Source: Ministeria vibrans ATCC 50519
Lineage: Eukaryota > Opisthokonta > Filasterea
Direction: 5' to 3'
Assembly (NCBI GenBank): GCA_943704425.1
Contig: CALSCP010000904.1
Location: 121,710-170,896 of the forward strand
Length of the DNA stretch: 49,187 bases
Under the pieces are notes generated by a model. It saw nothing but the letters and a program-made list of their open reading frames with translations. It made no database searches and had not been told where the DNA came from. The position numbers and the translations under genes were made by a program. Below are positions 34,887 to 48,400 of this stretch, piece by piece (the stretch's first letter is position 1; each line of letters starts with the position of its first letter).

Positions 34887-36629
34887 ATGTCCTTCTTCAA
34901 GGACCACGACTCGCTGGTGAATCCGTTGATCTTCCCGGCGCCTACTCCACCCACCTATTCGCATGGCGACTACGAGAACGAGGTACGGAGCACCCCTCTC
35001 CACTCTCAATGACGCCACGGCTGACCCCAGCCCTCTGCATGCGCTGCTCTAGCTCATCTGGCTGCCCTCCTTGGCGCGCAGGGATGGCACCGCCGCATCG
35101 CCCGCCGGTGCTCCCGCGCCCACACTCACCAAGCCCTTTCCGTGTCTCTTGATCAAGACTAGCCATGCGAAGAAGGTTGGACAATCACAGAACGCTATTA
35201 GTTTAGTTTTTTGGGCGGTCGTCATAAAGTTCGCTTCTCTCTCTTTCGTCTCTCTCGCTCTCTCGTGCTGTGTATTGGCGCCCACACTGACCCCCATTCT
35301 CTCGTTCTGTCTCTCTACACCTCTGTTTGCAGGTGCTCATCTACCTGCACGGCAATGCCGAAGACATTGGTCTGCAGTACGAGCTCATGCAGGTGTACGC
35401 GGCCTTCTGGAATGTCCACGTCCTTGCCGTCGAGTACCCAGGTGGACATTGATGATGATTGCAAGACCACGATGCAGCCTATGGAACACTAACCATTGCC
35501 GTGTTGTTTTGCGTTAGCGTATGGGCCATTACGACACAGTAAATATGCCACCGAGTCTGGACTGAACAGGTTTGAAGAATGATAGGACAGATTTTTCCAG
35601 CGTCGCTTTTATGTATCATAAGCAAAGTTTCTCCTAATGTCTTCTTCTATTGCACCGATTCTTAGACATGCACGCGTTGCGTACGAATTTCTCGCGTACG
35701 AATTGAAAGTGCCCCCTGAGAAAATCATTGTGTGCGGACGGTCGATTGGCTCAGGACCCGCACTACACTTGACATCACAATTGGCACAGTCGGTACAGAA
35801 CAGAACGAGAGAGGAGTTACTTGATGATGGTCTTATATATCTGTTGGTTGGTTGGTAGGGGACGCATGTGGGTGCAGTGATGCTCCAAGCGGCGTTTCTG
35901 AGCGTCAAGACGCTGGCACGGTCCCTGGTGGGCGGATGGGCGAGTCTGATGCTCAATCGTTTCAACAACGAAGCAGAGATGTCGCACTGTGCGTGCCCCG
36001 TCTTTGTCGTGCACGGCCGCAACGATGAGCTCATTCCCATCGACCATGCCGAATCACTTTATGCGCGATGCGCCCACTCCCGCAAGATGATCCACATCTC
36101 AGAGACGTAATTTACACCCATCGCTTGAGTGATTTGACCGACTGTTTGGCGGGTTGCTATATATGTGTGTAGAGCGGATCACAACCAGTGGGACTTTGAA
36201 GAGGACATTGTGAAGCCCACCAGTCTGTTTTTGGCGACCTATATGCCCGACGAGCCTTTTGCAGAGGATCTTATTCTCGACACAGACCCCACTCACCTGG
36301 CGCTCGAAGACAAATGTATCCCACACTATGTGTGTATGTGTGTGTGAAATGATTGTGTTGCATGTGAGTGCTGATTTGGCTTCGTGTATGTGCTGCGAGT
36401 ACTATTTTGACTCTGTGTTGTGAGTACTAATATGTCTCTGTGTTGTGACTACTAATATGTCTTTGTGTTGTGAGTACTAATATGTCTCTGTGTTGTGCTG
36501 CTTTGGGCTTGTGTTGTAGACAGGAAAGAGAGCGAGGAACAATTGGAATCGATGATTGCGCAGCGAAGCGCATCCGACGAGCCTGGATTCATGCTCAAGC
36601 TGTTCAGCAAACTTGCTGGTGGTCGTTGA
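34887..36629 (+). CDS. ABHD17/ABHD13-like serine hydrolase
   Basis: Eight exons (34887-34982, 35053-35175, 35333-35441, 35518-35569, 35666-35792, 35859-36106, 36173-36315, 36520-36629) give 335 residues. Alpha/beta-hydrolase landmarks: oxyanion segment Y-L-H-G-N-A-E-D, A-V-E-Y-P-A-Y-G-P, nucleophile elbow C-G-R-S-I-G-S-G-P-A (Ser near 157), V-F-V-V-H-G-R-N-D-E-L-I-P with the acid Asp, and the catalytic His in T-A-D-H-N. This pattern fits the FAM108/ABHD17 depalmitoylase group; the Cys-rich N-terminal palmitoylation motif of animal ABHD17 is absent, so ABHD13-like or bem46-like is also possible. The C-terminal tail of about 40 residues is polar. Intron 7 holds a tandem 25-mer. Confidence 0.9.
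36411..36500 (+). repeat. Tandem 25-bp repeat carrying splice-like signals
   Basis: Three and a half units of CTCTGTGTTGTGAGTACTAATATGT with single-base changes, inside the 36316-36519 intron. Each unit contains GTGAGT (donor-like; GTGACT in the second) and TACTAAT (branch-point-like) in transcription sense. Confidence 0.85.
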
Positions 36630-36694
36630 GCAGCGCAGTCAAGAATATGCATGTGTGAGTGAGTGAGGGTGTGTGTATTGAGTTGAAGAGGGGG

Positions 36695-37748
<1,054 letters not shown>

Positions 37749-37907
37749 CTCCGATGGGATCGAGTCAAATCACAGTCTAATACGCGGTGTAGAGCAGAAA
37801 GGACTGAGATGTGAGTGAGTGAGAACTCAGTGAGAAGTCAGAAGAGTCAGAAATCACAAAATACAAACAACTAAAGTCTAAAACCTTACTTTTTTGCCGA
37901 TTTTGTA
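37749..37907. promoter_or_regulatory. Shared divergent promoter, p24 / septin
   Basis: 159 bases between start codons. It contains GTGAGTGAGTGAGAACTCAG (37811-37830) followed by AGAAGTCAGAAGAGTCAGAA, a repeated TGAGT/AGTCA theme seen in other divergent promoters here. Confidence 0.5.
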
Positions 37908-39845
37908 ATGGAAGAGTTTGAGACACAGTCACCGTCGCAAGGACGTCGCGATCTGCAAGGCTTTGTTGGATTTGCCAACCTGCCCAACCAGGTAGGGGAT
38001 GCGCAGTGCACCCTGCGCCGCTCTGGCCCTCCTCACCGCCCTGTCCGCCTGTAGGTGCACAAGAAATCAGTCAAGAAGGGCTTCGAGTTCTCTCTCATTG
38101 TCGTCGGTACGAAGACCCGCCTCTGAAACCCCCCGCATAGCCCTTTCCACGACCCTTTCGTGTTTCAAACATTTTTCGAAAAAAAAAAAAAAAAAAAAAC
38201 GAACGCAAGAAAGGACAAAGGAACGCCAAAAAATGAACAATACGGGCTATATCTGCGGTGTCTCGGCGCGCCATGCGTCCGTATTGGCCCTGTGTGTGTG
38301 TGATTCTGGCTCTCGAGGCTCTATCGCTCCGTCAATCTTCACATCTTGCGTTTTTTTTTCTTTTTTTTTTTTTTTCAAACCAATTTTTTTTGCATTCGTC
38401 AATGAAATGAAAGCAAATCCGCCACTCTTGTGGAGGACACTCTGGCGTGTCTGTGTCCGTGGGTGGCGTCTGGGTGGATGAGCGTGCACGCATGTGGCGT
38501 GGATGATGTCCCATATTGAGTTTTTCGCTTCCGAGTTGTTTTGTGTGTCCAACTCCAATCCTTTTTTTTTTTCTCAACGCCTTCTTCTTCTCGTTTGTCG
38601 TCCTCTAGGCGAATCTGGCCTTGGCAAGTCGACTCTGGTCAACTCGCTGTTTCTGTCGGATCTGTACCAGGAGCGCGAGTACCCTGACGCGGCGGAACGC
38701 GTCGAACAGACTGGTTAGCAGTGCGACACTAAGATACGCGCTCCTCTCTGATCACTCTTCTTCTTCTAGTTGAAGTGTCGTCCACCACGGTTGACATTGA
38801 GGAGAAGGGTGTGCGCTTGAAGCTTACGGTGATTGATACTCCCGGTTTTGCGGACGCTGTCAACAACGAGAACTGCTGGAACCCGATTGTAGAGTACATT
38901 GACGCTCGCTATCAGGTAGACAATCGAATTGCATTGGAGAGAAGGTGCGGTGAGAAATCTCCTCTCTGACGCAATTGTATCCGCTAGGAATATCTTGATG
39001 CTGAGCTTCGAGTGCGCCGCAAGCAGATTGTCGACACACGCGTGCACTGCTGTCTGTACTTCATTTCGCCGCACGGACACGGTCTCAAGCCGCTCGACAT
39101 CAAAGTGCTCAAGGAACTCGACCGGTATACCACTACACACATGCATTACAATACCATACTCGCGTCCTCTGTGTGGATGTATCTTGTTGTAACAATGATG
39201 TCTGTGTAGTCGGGTGAACATCATTCCCGTTGTGGCCAAGTCTGATACGCTCACTGCATCCGAAATTGCCGAGTTTAAGCAGCGTGTCAACTTAGGTAAC
39301 ACATTATCTCTTTGTATTTGTGTGTGTGTGTGTGTTTATGTGTTTTGCTGACCTTTTTTTCTCCTCTTTGTCTTCAGACATTGAGACGCACAAGATTAAG
39401 GTGTACAAGTTTCCCGTTGACGAGGTATAAAGAAAGACACTGAATTGCGAATTGCTCACGCATTGTGTGTGTGTGTTTTTTTTTTTTTCTGGTTTTAGGA
39501 CGACGATGAGGATGCAGTGGCTGAGGCGGAGGACCTGCAGTCTACGCTCCCTTTTGCCGTGGTGGGCAGCAACACTGTGCTTGAGGTGGGTGGGCGCAAG
39601 GTGCGCGGCCGCAAGTACCCTTGGGGAGTGGTTGAGGTCAGATAGTCAGTCAGGGACACACCTCAAATGTCACTCACACTCATTATTTTATATAATTATG
39701 TGTTGTTGTAGGTTGAGAACTCTTCTCACTGCGACTTCAACCGGATGCGTGACATGCTGATCCGCACACACATGCAGGATCTGCGTGAGACCACGCACGA
39801 CATGCACTACGAGAATTACCGCGCTACCCAACTCGCAAAGGTAGG

Positions 39846-39931
<86 letters not shown>

Positions 39932-40401
39932 GGAGAAACAAAGTGATAGAGAATGTATGTGTGTGTATTTGTGCCGTTGATGTGTACTCACACTGAATAC
40001 ACTTTCTTGTACGTAGATGAACCCTATGGACGCACAGGTGAACCCGATTGCCAAGCTGGACGAAGAGCGTCGCAAGCACGACCGCAAGATGGCCAAGATG
40101 GAGGGAGAGATGGAGGCGGTGTTTGACCGTAAGGTGAAGGAGAAGGAGAAGGCGCTGCAGGACAGCGAGGCGGAGAAGCTCAAGCAGGTCGCCGACATGC
40201 AGCGCCAGCTGGAGGAGCAGAAGAAGATGCTCGAGGATCAGCAGAGGAAGTTTAACGAGGAGAAGGCTGCCTTTGAGCAAGCGGTATGTGTCCTCCACTA
40301 TTTCCCCATTACAACTCACGCATTCTCTCTCCCTCTTCGTGTCTTTCTAGCATGCCCCGGCTGAGAAGAAGAAGTCGAGTCTGTTCAAGCACAGAGATTA
40401 A
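37908..40401 (+). CDS. Septin
   Basis: Eleven exons (37908-37991, 38055-38106, 38609-38713, 38770-38915, 38988-39124, 39210-39295, 39378-39424, 39499-39636, 39712-39840, 40017-40283, 40351-40401) give 413 residues. [11 protein letters not shown] opens the domain. GTPase motifs: P-loop G-E-S-G-L-G-K-S at 46-53, switch II D-T-P-G-F, and G4 V-A-K-S-D. The septin unique element ([13 protein letters not shown] near 283-295, then H-C-D-F-N) is present, followed by a coiled coil rich in E-K and Q. Septins form GTP-bound hetero-oligomeric filaments at membranes and division sites. The long intron 38107-38608 splits P-loop residue 46. Convergent with the protease gene. Confidence 0.97.
39850..39929. 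repeat. (GA)n microsatellite plus minisatellite core in septin intron
   Basis: About 39 GA units followed by GGAGAAACAAAGTGATAGAGA at 39931-39951, in the intron 39841-40016. Confidence 0.9.
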
Positions 40402-40557
40402 CTCTCCTCCTTTTCCGTGTGCCTTTTTCATTATGTTATTGCGCGAGTATTTGTTTTTAAACGGAGAGCGGAGAGAGAGAGAGAGAGGATAATAAGGATA
40501 ATAAAAAGAGAGAGAGTGAAAGCACCAGCAAAAAAACAGATTTTATATGAGAGATGA

Positions 40558-40766
40558 TTACATGGCGAAAGGAAGAGCAGCATTGACAACACTGTTTTGT
40601 ACGCCACAGACATTACCAGCAATGGCAACGCGAAGAAACCCATTCTCACCCCAGTCAGAACCCCTGTTTGTTGGGAGTCAGAGACAACGGTCAAGTCAGT
40701 GGGATAATAACAGACACGGTGAGGTACAAGAGACGCACTCAAATAGAGTACTTCTCGTGTCCCCCA

Positions 40767-40811
<45 letters not shown>

Positions 40812-41708
40812 AACTCTCTCTCTTGAACTCTCTCTCTCTCTCTTGAACTCTCTCTCTTGAACTCTCTCTCTCTCTCTCTTGAACTCTCTCTCTCTCTCTT
40901 GAACTCTCTCTCTCTTGAACTCTCTCTCTCTCTCTTGAACTCTCTCTCTCTCTTGAACTCTCTCTCTCTCTCTTGAACTCTCACTCTATACGTACCAGCT
41001 GTTGCGAATGATCCAGTAGGGCACACTGGTGTTGGTGACGTAGCCCACCACCTGGATGGCATGATCTTTTTGGCCAAAGTCAGAGCTGCAGTGGTACTGC
41101 ACAATGCCTCCCACGTAGTCCAACCACACGTGTGAGTCGACAAGCGCCGTCAGAGTGCCGTTGGTCAGCTCAGTCTGCATCTCATTCGAAATATCACCAC
41201 TCGCCACCAGTTGTTCGAAAACCATTCCGGTGGAGGCCACAGCAATCTGTGCCGGGTTGAACTTACACTGTACACAAAGAAAAAAAATGGGGTAAGATAA
41301 ATCCTCTTATCTCTATCAATTTTGTTTCGTTCTCGGATCGTTCCCTCCTTTTTCTCAATCCCTTTGTTTCCTCCTCATCACTTCGTTTCTTTCTCTCTTC
41401 TCTATCACTTTGTTTCTTTCTGTCTCCTTTCTCCCTCTCCATCACTTTGTTTCTCTCTGCCTCCTTTCTCCCTCTCTATCACTTTGGGGTGGTTTTTTCT
41501 CTCTCTCTCTTTCTCATACGGGTGGAGTGTCCTTTGCGCCTCCGCCGTTGACATAGGGAAAGCCCTTTTCAGACATGAGTCCCCCTGTCGTGTTGATGTA
41601 ATTGAACGCGATGTAGGGGTCCCCCCCAGCACACCCGTCATCGCCCGTGCCCGTATTGCACGACACAACCTAAAACACAGGAAATGAGCACACAAAAAAC
41701 AGAAGAAA

Positions 41709-41739
<31 letters not shown>

Positions 41740-42619
41740 CGATCTACTCAACCTGTTGGGTGCTCAGCTGAACGATTGGCTGACCCCGCAACACGTTAGC
41801 CGACTCAAATACTTCAACGGCAGCCATGGCCCAGCATGAGCCACATTGACCCTGGTTCTTAATAGGCGTCAGAGGGAACGGAGCCTGAGTACGCCTGAAC
41901 ATACACAACACAAGAGACACAAAGAACATTACCCTCCCGTGTCAGCACTTGCTCTCTCTCCCCCATTGCACCTGCTTTTTCTTTTGTCTCTCTCTCTCTC
42001 TCTCGACGTCTCTTACCAATCCCACGAGAGAGGAGTATCTGCAGTGTCTGTCGCGCGGCGCACCGACCGCTTCGGAAGGCTCTCCATCAGCTTGTCCAGT
42101 GTGGAAGACGGTGTGGCAAATTTGGCTGAAAGGAATTATGAAAAAAAAAAATTTAAAAAAACGAGAAACAGAAGAGGGTTGGTAGAGAGAATGTGAGTAA
42201 CAAGTGAGAAGTGACAGGGCTGCAGCAAACCAGCGCGTTGGTAATAGGCAAAAACGACAAAAGAATACCTTTGAACTCACTCGGTGACATATCGGCGAAT
42301 TTGGTCACGCCATACGTGGCCAGCCCTCCTCCAGCAGATTCGACAGCATTGAGGGCCTCGTGGCGCGCGAGGGATGCCTAGGAGGGATCGTTGAGCGAAA
42401 AAGGAGCCGCAGAAAATCGCTCTCTTTCTCTCTCTCTAACACACTCACACACACCTTGAAATTGGCCTTTCGTCGCGCATACTCAACCGGGTCTGACGCA
42501 TACGGCTTGTGGTACTGGACGACAAACTCGGCAAAGGATGCGTCCAGATCGATGTCACTCGCTGCAAAGCCACCGCCACTCACGACAGCCAGCGTCGCAA
42601 TCAGCACCACAGCCCTCAT
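40558..42619 (-). CDS. Papain-family cysteine protease (cathepsin-like, C1A)
   Basis: Seven exons (42619-42455, 42377-42269, 42125-42017, 41894-41753, 41669-41520, 41267-40996, 40663-40558) give 350 residues. Signal peptide, then an I29-type propeptide (Y-A-R-R-K-A-N-F-K, T-K-F-A-D-M-S-P-S-E-F). Mature part: S-W-D-W-R-T-Q, K-N-Q-G-Q-C-G-S-C-W with catalytic Cys about 148, V-V-S-C-N-T-G, G-C-A-G-G-D-P, catalytic His in K-D-H-A-I-Q-V-V-G-Y (about 294), Asn in I-R-N-S-W (about 314), and G-S-D-W-G-E-N-G-F-L-R-V. All catalytic residues are present. It is likely a lysosomal or secreted protease. A 332-base intron (40664-40995) filled with CT repeats separates the last exon. It shares a 148-base promoter with the hexosaminidase gene. 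Confidence 0.97.
40770..40984. repeat. (CT)n / TTGAACTC compound repeat
   Basis: CT dinucleotides interrupted about ten times by TTGAA, the reverse complement of the (GA)nGTTCAA pattern at 13118-13180. It fills the last intron of the protease gene. Confidence 0.9.
41390..41490. repeat. Minisatellite copies in protease intron
   Basis: Three units of CTCTATCACTTTGTTTCTYTCTG-CTCCTTTCTCC, the reverse complement of the GGAGAAAGAAACAAAGTGATAGAG core found elsewhere in the window. Confidence 0.85.
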
Positions 42620-42767
42620 CAAGTCCGCAGTACAATGCTTCACGTGTAAGCCAAAATGAAGCAAAAGAAATGCTGAGTGCGGACAACTGAGTAGAACACT
42701 GTGAGAAGACTAGAAGTGAATACAACAAATATTCACTGATTTTTTCCCGAACTGAACTTCTGTGGTG
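42620..42767. promoter_or_regulatory. Shared divergent promoter, cathepsin-like / hexosaminidase
   Basis: 148 bases between two start codons of lysosomal-type hydrolases, the shortest divergent spacer in the window. Contains GCTGAGTGCGGACAACTGAGTAG at about 42672. Such a spacer would favour co-regulation. Confidence 0.55.
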
Positions 42768-43048
42768 ATGAAGCTGTTGCTTATTCTCGGCCTCGTCTCG
42801 TTTGCGACTGCCGCCGACGTCTACTGGTGGGTGTACAAGGGAAGCGACTGCCCCTATCGCGATGGTACAAACAATTTAGGCTTTTTCATGTTTGTTTCTC
42901 ACTCTGTGCTGCACAGTGGGCGAGGTGGGCAAGGGCCACACCGTCGACTTTCTTGAGAAGACCTGCCTGGACACGCCCGGCTGCTATGGCTTCAACACCA
43001 ACGGCATTCTGAAGAATGTTAGCCAAACAATCACATTTGTGTTGTGTC

Positions 43049-43139
<91 letters not shown>

Positions 43140-45318
43140 TCTCGCTTCTTCTCTATCCTGTTCCTCTATGCCCACGCCCTATTCCGCCTTGTTTCCCCTC
43201 CTCATCGTCTTTCTGAATGTGCAGCGTTCCTCATCGACAACGCGAGAAGTAGAAAAATAACAATAGTGATACTTTTTTTTGTGTTTCCCCTTTTTAGATC
43301 ACTTGTGACAATAACATCGATGGCGGCGAGCCTTGTGATCTGTATGTCCGCGAGACGACACCCCAGCCTCCTCCGCCGCCGAAGAATTGGCCGCCGATCT
43401 GGCCGCATCCCGTGAGCTTCTCGAATGGAACGCATAAGATTGCAGTGGACGCAGCCAACTTCAAGTTTGTCGCCACCAAGCCAAGCGCCGACCTCACGGC
43501 GGCTGCCGCCCGCTACATGGACCTGACGTTCCCGCACAAGTCGGGTCCCAACACGGGTCTCCACACCCTCACGATTGACGTGGACGACCTGACGGCGCCT
43601 TTGCAGCTCGAAGTGGATGAGTCCTACACTCTCACCGTTGACACTGATGGTACTGCGCGAGTCACCGCCAAGACCGTCTATGGTGCGTATCACGGCCTGG
43701 AGACCTTCTCGCAGCTGGTGCGCTTTGACTTTGACACGGAAACGTACTCGGTTGGGTCGGGTCCGTGGAAGGTGACAGACTCGCCACGTTTCCCTCATCG
43801 CGGTCTTCTTATCGACTCGTCGCGTCACTTTGAGTCTGTGACTACCATCAAGAGTGTCATTGATTCGCTGACATACGCCAAGATGAACACGCTGCACTGG
43901 CACATTGTTGATATGCAGTCGTTCCCGTTTGACAGTCCCTCGTATCCGCGCCTTGCAAAGTACGGAGCGTACTCGTCGCAAGAGCGATTCACCACGGACG
44001 ATGTTGCAGAGGTGGTCGAGCACGCACGTGCTCGCGGTATCCGTGTCATGGTTGAGATCGACACACCGGGACAGTAAGAATCAGGGATAGAGAGAGACAG
44101 ACAGACAGACAGAGAAAAACAAGCGAGCAATAGCTCACACATTGTGTCTTTTTGTAGTGCAAGTGCAATGTGCTATGGTTATCCCGAAATCTGTCCTTCC
44201 AAAACGTGCCTGACTCCTCTTAATCCGGCGACTAATGCCACGTTTGATTTGCTCGCGGGATTGTTCAAGGATCTTACAGGCGGTAAGGCCCGGTCGGGTC
44301 TGTTTCCTGATGATTTCTTTCATCTGGGTGGAGATGAGGTACCGGACGAGAAGCACTCGTGCTGGCGAGAGAAAAAAAATGACTCACTCACTTTGTGTGT
44401 GTCAGGTGAACACGGACTGCTGGTCGAAGACGCCAGAAGTGAAGCAGTGGATGGATAGCATGGGCTTTACAGCGGACCAGACGTACGAATACTTTGTCAA
44501 GCGCGTCTTCAACATTGCGCTTGACCAGGGTCGCCAGCCCGTTCAGTGGGAAGAGGTACTCGAAAGAGTCAGCCTTACCATATGTGCTCACAATGCACGC
44601 ACTCCGTGTGTTTTTTTTTTTTCTTTTATGTTCTTTTTCTCTTTCATTCAGGTGTGGAACCATTTCCACACTGATCTTGATCCTAAGAGCATTGTGCACA
44701 TTTGGCTTCCTGGCTCAACCACCCTTCCCAACGTGACTGCCAGTGGCTACCGGTAGGCTTTTCTTTTTTTTTTGCAATCAGTAATTACCCCCCCCTCCCC
44801 TTTGTTCTCACCTCTTTTATTTGTACTCTTAGTGCGCTCTTCTCACCCGATGGTCTGTGGTACCTCGATGGACTCTCGGTGGACTGGGAGAAATTCTATA
44901 CTGTCGAGCCGTGTGCTGGCATTCCCGCGTCGCAAGAGCATCTTGTTCTTGGCGGAGAGGTAGACACAATCACATTGTCGCGCCCGTTCTTCTTACACTC
45001 TCTTTCTCATTTATTTTTTTGTAGGTGTGCATGTGGGGTGAGACTGTCGATGGCAGTGACATCTTCAACACCATCTGGCCTCGTGCTGCGGCCGGTGCCG
45101 AGCGTCTTTGGAGTCCCCGTGACATCACTGACACAGACCTAGCGGTAAAACGTCTCAAACGTTTCTTTGCAAACCCCTGATCCTTTCTCCCTCTTTAGCA
45201 TTCGCGTCTGCAGTCGTTCCGCTGTTTGCTCAACCGTCGTGGCATTGGTGCTGCGCCCGTTGACAACAAGACTGCGCGCCAGGGCCCTCCCGGCCCCGGT
45301 GGCTGTCTTACGCAGTAG
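42768..45318 (+). CDS. Beta-N-acetylhexosaminidase, GH20
   Basis: Nine exons (42768-42864, 42917-43017, 43298-44073, 44158-44338, 44406-44555, 44652-44752, 44833-44959, 45025-45144, 45199-45318) give 590 residues. Signal peptide [10 protein letters not shown] short Cys-containing module (C-P-Y-R-D, then [12 protein letters not shown], then I-T-C-D-N-N) and a Pro-rich linker precede the family domains. Then [24 protein letters not shown], and the catalytic D-E pair in H-L-G-G-D-E (about 384-385), then W-E-E-V-W and M-W-G-E. It removes terminal GlcNAc/GalNAc from glycans in lysosome or outside the cell. The intron at 43018-43297 contains a (CT)n array. Confidence 0.97.
43050..43137. repeat. (CT)n microsatellite in hexosaminidase intron
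   Basis: About 43 CT units with a few C insertions near the end, inside the 43018-43297 intron. Confidence 0.95.
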
Positions 45319-45419
45319 TAAAAGACGACTCTTCTTTCTCAAATGCAAATGAATTATCAATCAATGTTCGTTGGGTGTGTGTAATCGAAAAGAGATACGA
45401 GGGTTTTGGTTTGATAGCC

Positions 45420-48400
45420 TCAAGCACTGTATGTGTTCAATAGCAGCGTATGGCAACCGTCGCAGACGCGCACCGGCTTGGCCGACGACGGAAGGGACAT
45501 TTTGTTGTCACTGCAGTCCTGACAAAATATATCGCCACAATTGCGACAGTGGTGCTACAGTGAGAAAGAAAAGAAAAGAGGAGAAAGAAACAAAGTGATA
45601 GAGTGAGAGGAAGAAAGAAACAAAGTAAGAAAAGAAAGAAAGAAAAGAGAAACAAGGGAGAGACGTGAGTGAGTAACAATTGGATGTGGGAGTACCTTTC
45701 GCCTGGTGAGTGAGAAAGCCTGGTGGCACCGTTTGCAGTCAAGCGCTGTCTTCTCGTCGACCCACTCCTGGTTGCGAATGTCCTTCTTCAGCTTGTTCAG
45801 ATCCTCAATGCGCATTTGAGACCTAATTAATTTTCAAAATCATGTGATAGTAAGTACACTTGAAAAGAACGAACCACAACAGTCGTACTGAGTGAGTTGC
45901 GATTCAAGATCGGCAATAGTCTCCTGCTGCTTCTGGATGGTCTCACGCAACTGATCCATCTCCTGTTGCTTCTCGTGCGCCGTTGCAATTTCACCCTCTA
46001 AATCTCCAATGCGAAGCAGAAGCCCCTGCTTGTCCGCCTCCAGTCTACGGAGAAAGAGAGCAAAAGAGTACGTGAGTGACTGAAAAGAACGGCAGAGGAC
46101 AACGACAGAGAAAACATGTACCTCGCAAGATCATTGGTCATGGTGCCACGCCACTCCTGGTGGATTAGCATGTCCGTGTGCATGTCAACAAGCTAAAAAA
46201 AAAACACACACACACACACACACACCGCGTCAATCACTCGCACTCGCACACACAGTGTCTTTTTTGCTCTCTTGGCTCACCTCCTGTTCAGCTTCTTGCA
46301 AACGCTGCTGAAGCCCGTCACGCTCCGCCTCGGTCTGTGCGCGTGCCATGTCTGCGCGCGTTGTGTTGCCTTGGTTACTGTCCAGCAGGGATTGCAACAA
46401 CTGATTCTTCAGCTTCAGTCGCTCGACTTCCTCTCGATCATCATCGACACGCGACTGTGTTTTCTGAGCGGCTGCTTGCGACGCCTACAACAAACACAAA
46501 ATTATTATAGGGGTAACCGTGTCGCACACGCACACACATGCACACACTCACCTGCAAGTCATTGGACAGCGTAATGTTGAGCTGCTTGACCGCGTCGAGT
46601 TGCTTGCGCAGGGCCTCCACGTGATCCTGACGATCCGTATCCTCCAGTCGCAACTGCTCCGTCTCCTCCTGTGCCTTATCCAATCGTTCCTGCAACGACA
46701 CAATCTCCTTGTCGAGATCGCCTCTTCTTTTAATCTCACTACATGCACAGGTCAAAAAAAAAAAGTGTGAGCAATCATTTGACGCATTCACACGCTCTCA
46801 CCTGTCGAGCTGCTTCTTCAGCATCATATACATCAAATCAAGATCCTGACTCGTCTTCTTGTACGCATCCCGCTCGGCATTGAGATCCTGAGTCTGGCTC
46901 ACGGCGCGCATGTTAAATCGCTCGGTGGCCTTGCGCAGTTCGTCCCGCGCTGCGTCTCGTTCCTGGCGCACCTGCTCCACCTGGGTGAGTGTCGCTTGTG
47001 CCCGCGACTCTTCCAGTGTCTTTTGGCGCGTGGCTGCCTCGACACGCTCATTTGCTTGAGCCAACTAAGAAAGAAGAGAGAGACACAAGATGAAAACAAA
47101 ACAGAAAAGAATAGGTTCTAAATTCTTATAAATCTCTCTCTCTCTACCTGTCCCTGAAGATTCCGATTGAGTTCCTCCAAGTACGTCTTTTGGTCGAGTA
47201 ACGACATGAGATGCGCCTGAGAGGCAACCGCAGCCGCAGCAGACGTCGCAGAGGCGGCAGCGGCGTCTGTTGCTGTGGTGGGATCGGATGAGCCCTCGGC
47301 TGAGGATGCATTGGCAGTGCTGGACGCGTCCGGGCTCGTTGTCGTTGTTGCGGATGCTGCTGATAAAGATGAGGAGGATGTGGTGGTAGTTGTAAGAGAC
47401 GAGGCGGAGAGAGTGATGCCGGAGTCGTGGTGTTCGCCTCGGGCGTGAACAAGGTGGTTGCCCTCGCGCAGGTACAGACTCATGTCGACAACGTCCGACA
47501 TGTTATCGAGGTTGTCGCCCTTGAGCACCAGGTTGAAGTCGATTGTGTTAAGGCCCATGAGCATGCCGGAAATCACGTGGCCGTCTTCGCTGCGCAACAG
47601 CGCCCATGGCTCGTACCAGTCGCGCACAATGCCCGTGGTCCCTAACGCACGCACAAACTCGGACAGTTGTTTGCCCATGAGCGCCAGACGAATCCACGCA
47701 CGACCGCGGCCCAGTGCCGTGCGTACTGTAGGAATCGCACGCACGTTTGCAGCGGTCGCCGCCGCCTCTGCCGAGTACTTCTCGAGCGCCTCAAGCGGCC
47801 CAAACAACTCCTTTTTCGGCTGCAACACAATTTTGCGTCCTTTGTTGCCGTGCTTCAGCACAAGCTCGAGCACCACAAAGAACTGACTGACAAGCATGTT
47901 GCGATCGTCGACGGGCTGCCCTCGACCGGCAGTCGACTCAATGAGGCGTTTAATGGCCAGCTTGAACATCTGCATGAGATTGCGTCGCTCCGTCGCGTAC
48001 TGCGCCACTTGACTGGCTGCTTCGCTGTCCGCCTTGGCCCGCAGCGAGGCAAACGAGTCGGTAAACAGCGAGCCAAACTCTCGAAATGCCTGAGCGACGG
48101 CGACGTCGGGGCGGGGCGGCGTGGCGGACGCGGGAAGGGGAAGGGGAGACGACGTAGGGCCGACGGGCGGACCCTTTCGCTGAAGCGCTGCCGTCAGAGA
48201 CGACTGGGCGGGCGTCGCCGGCGATTGCGCCTCGCTCGACAGTTCAAGTCGTCCAGCAACCTCATCGGGTGCAGAGGACGTCGATTCATCAAGTATGGAC
48301 GCGAGAGGATCTACAAAACAAAAATAAGTTTTGTATTATGATTTTTTTTTTTTTTTTTTCATAATACAACGCAGAACTGACCAATGCTATACCTGTGTCA

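Noticed and set aside
36411-36500. Possible CRISPR-like array
   Set aside because: Units are directly tandem with no unique spacers, inside an intron of a eukaryotic gene.
38766-39302. Minus-strand open frame of 178 codons opposite the septin gene
   Set aside because: Crosses three septin introns and exons without splice signals; antisense shadow.
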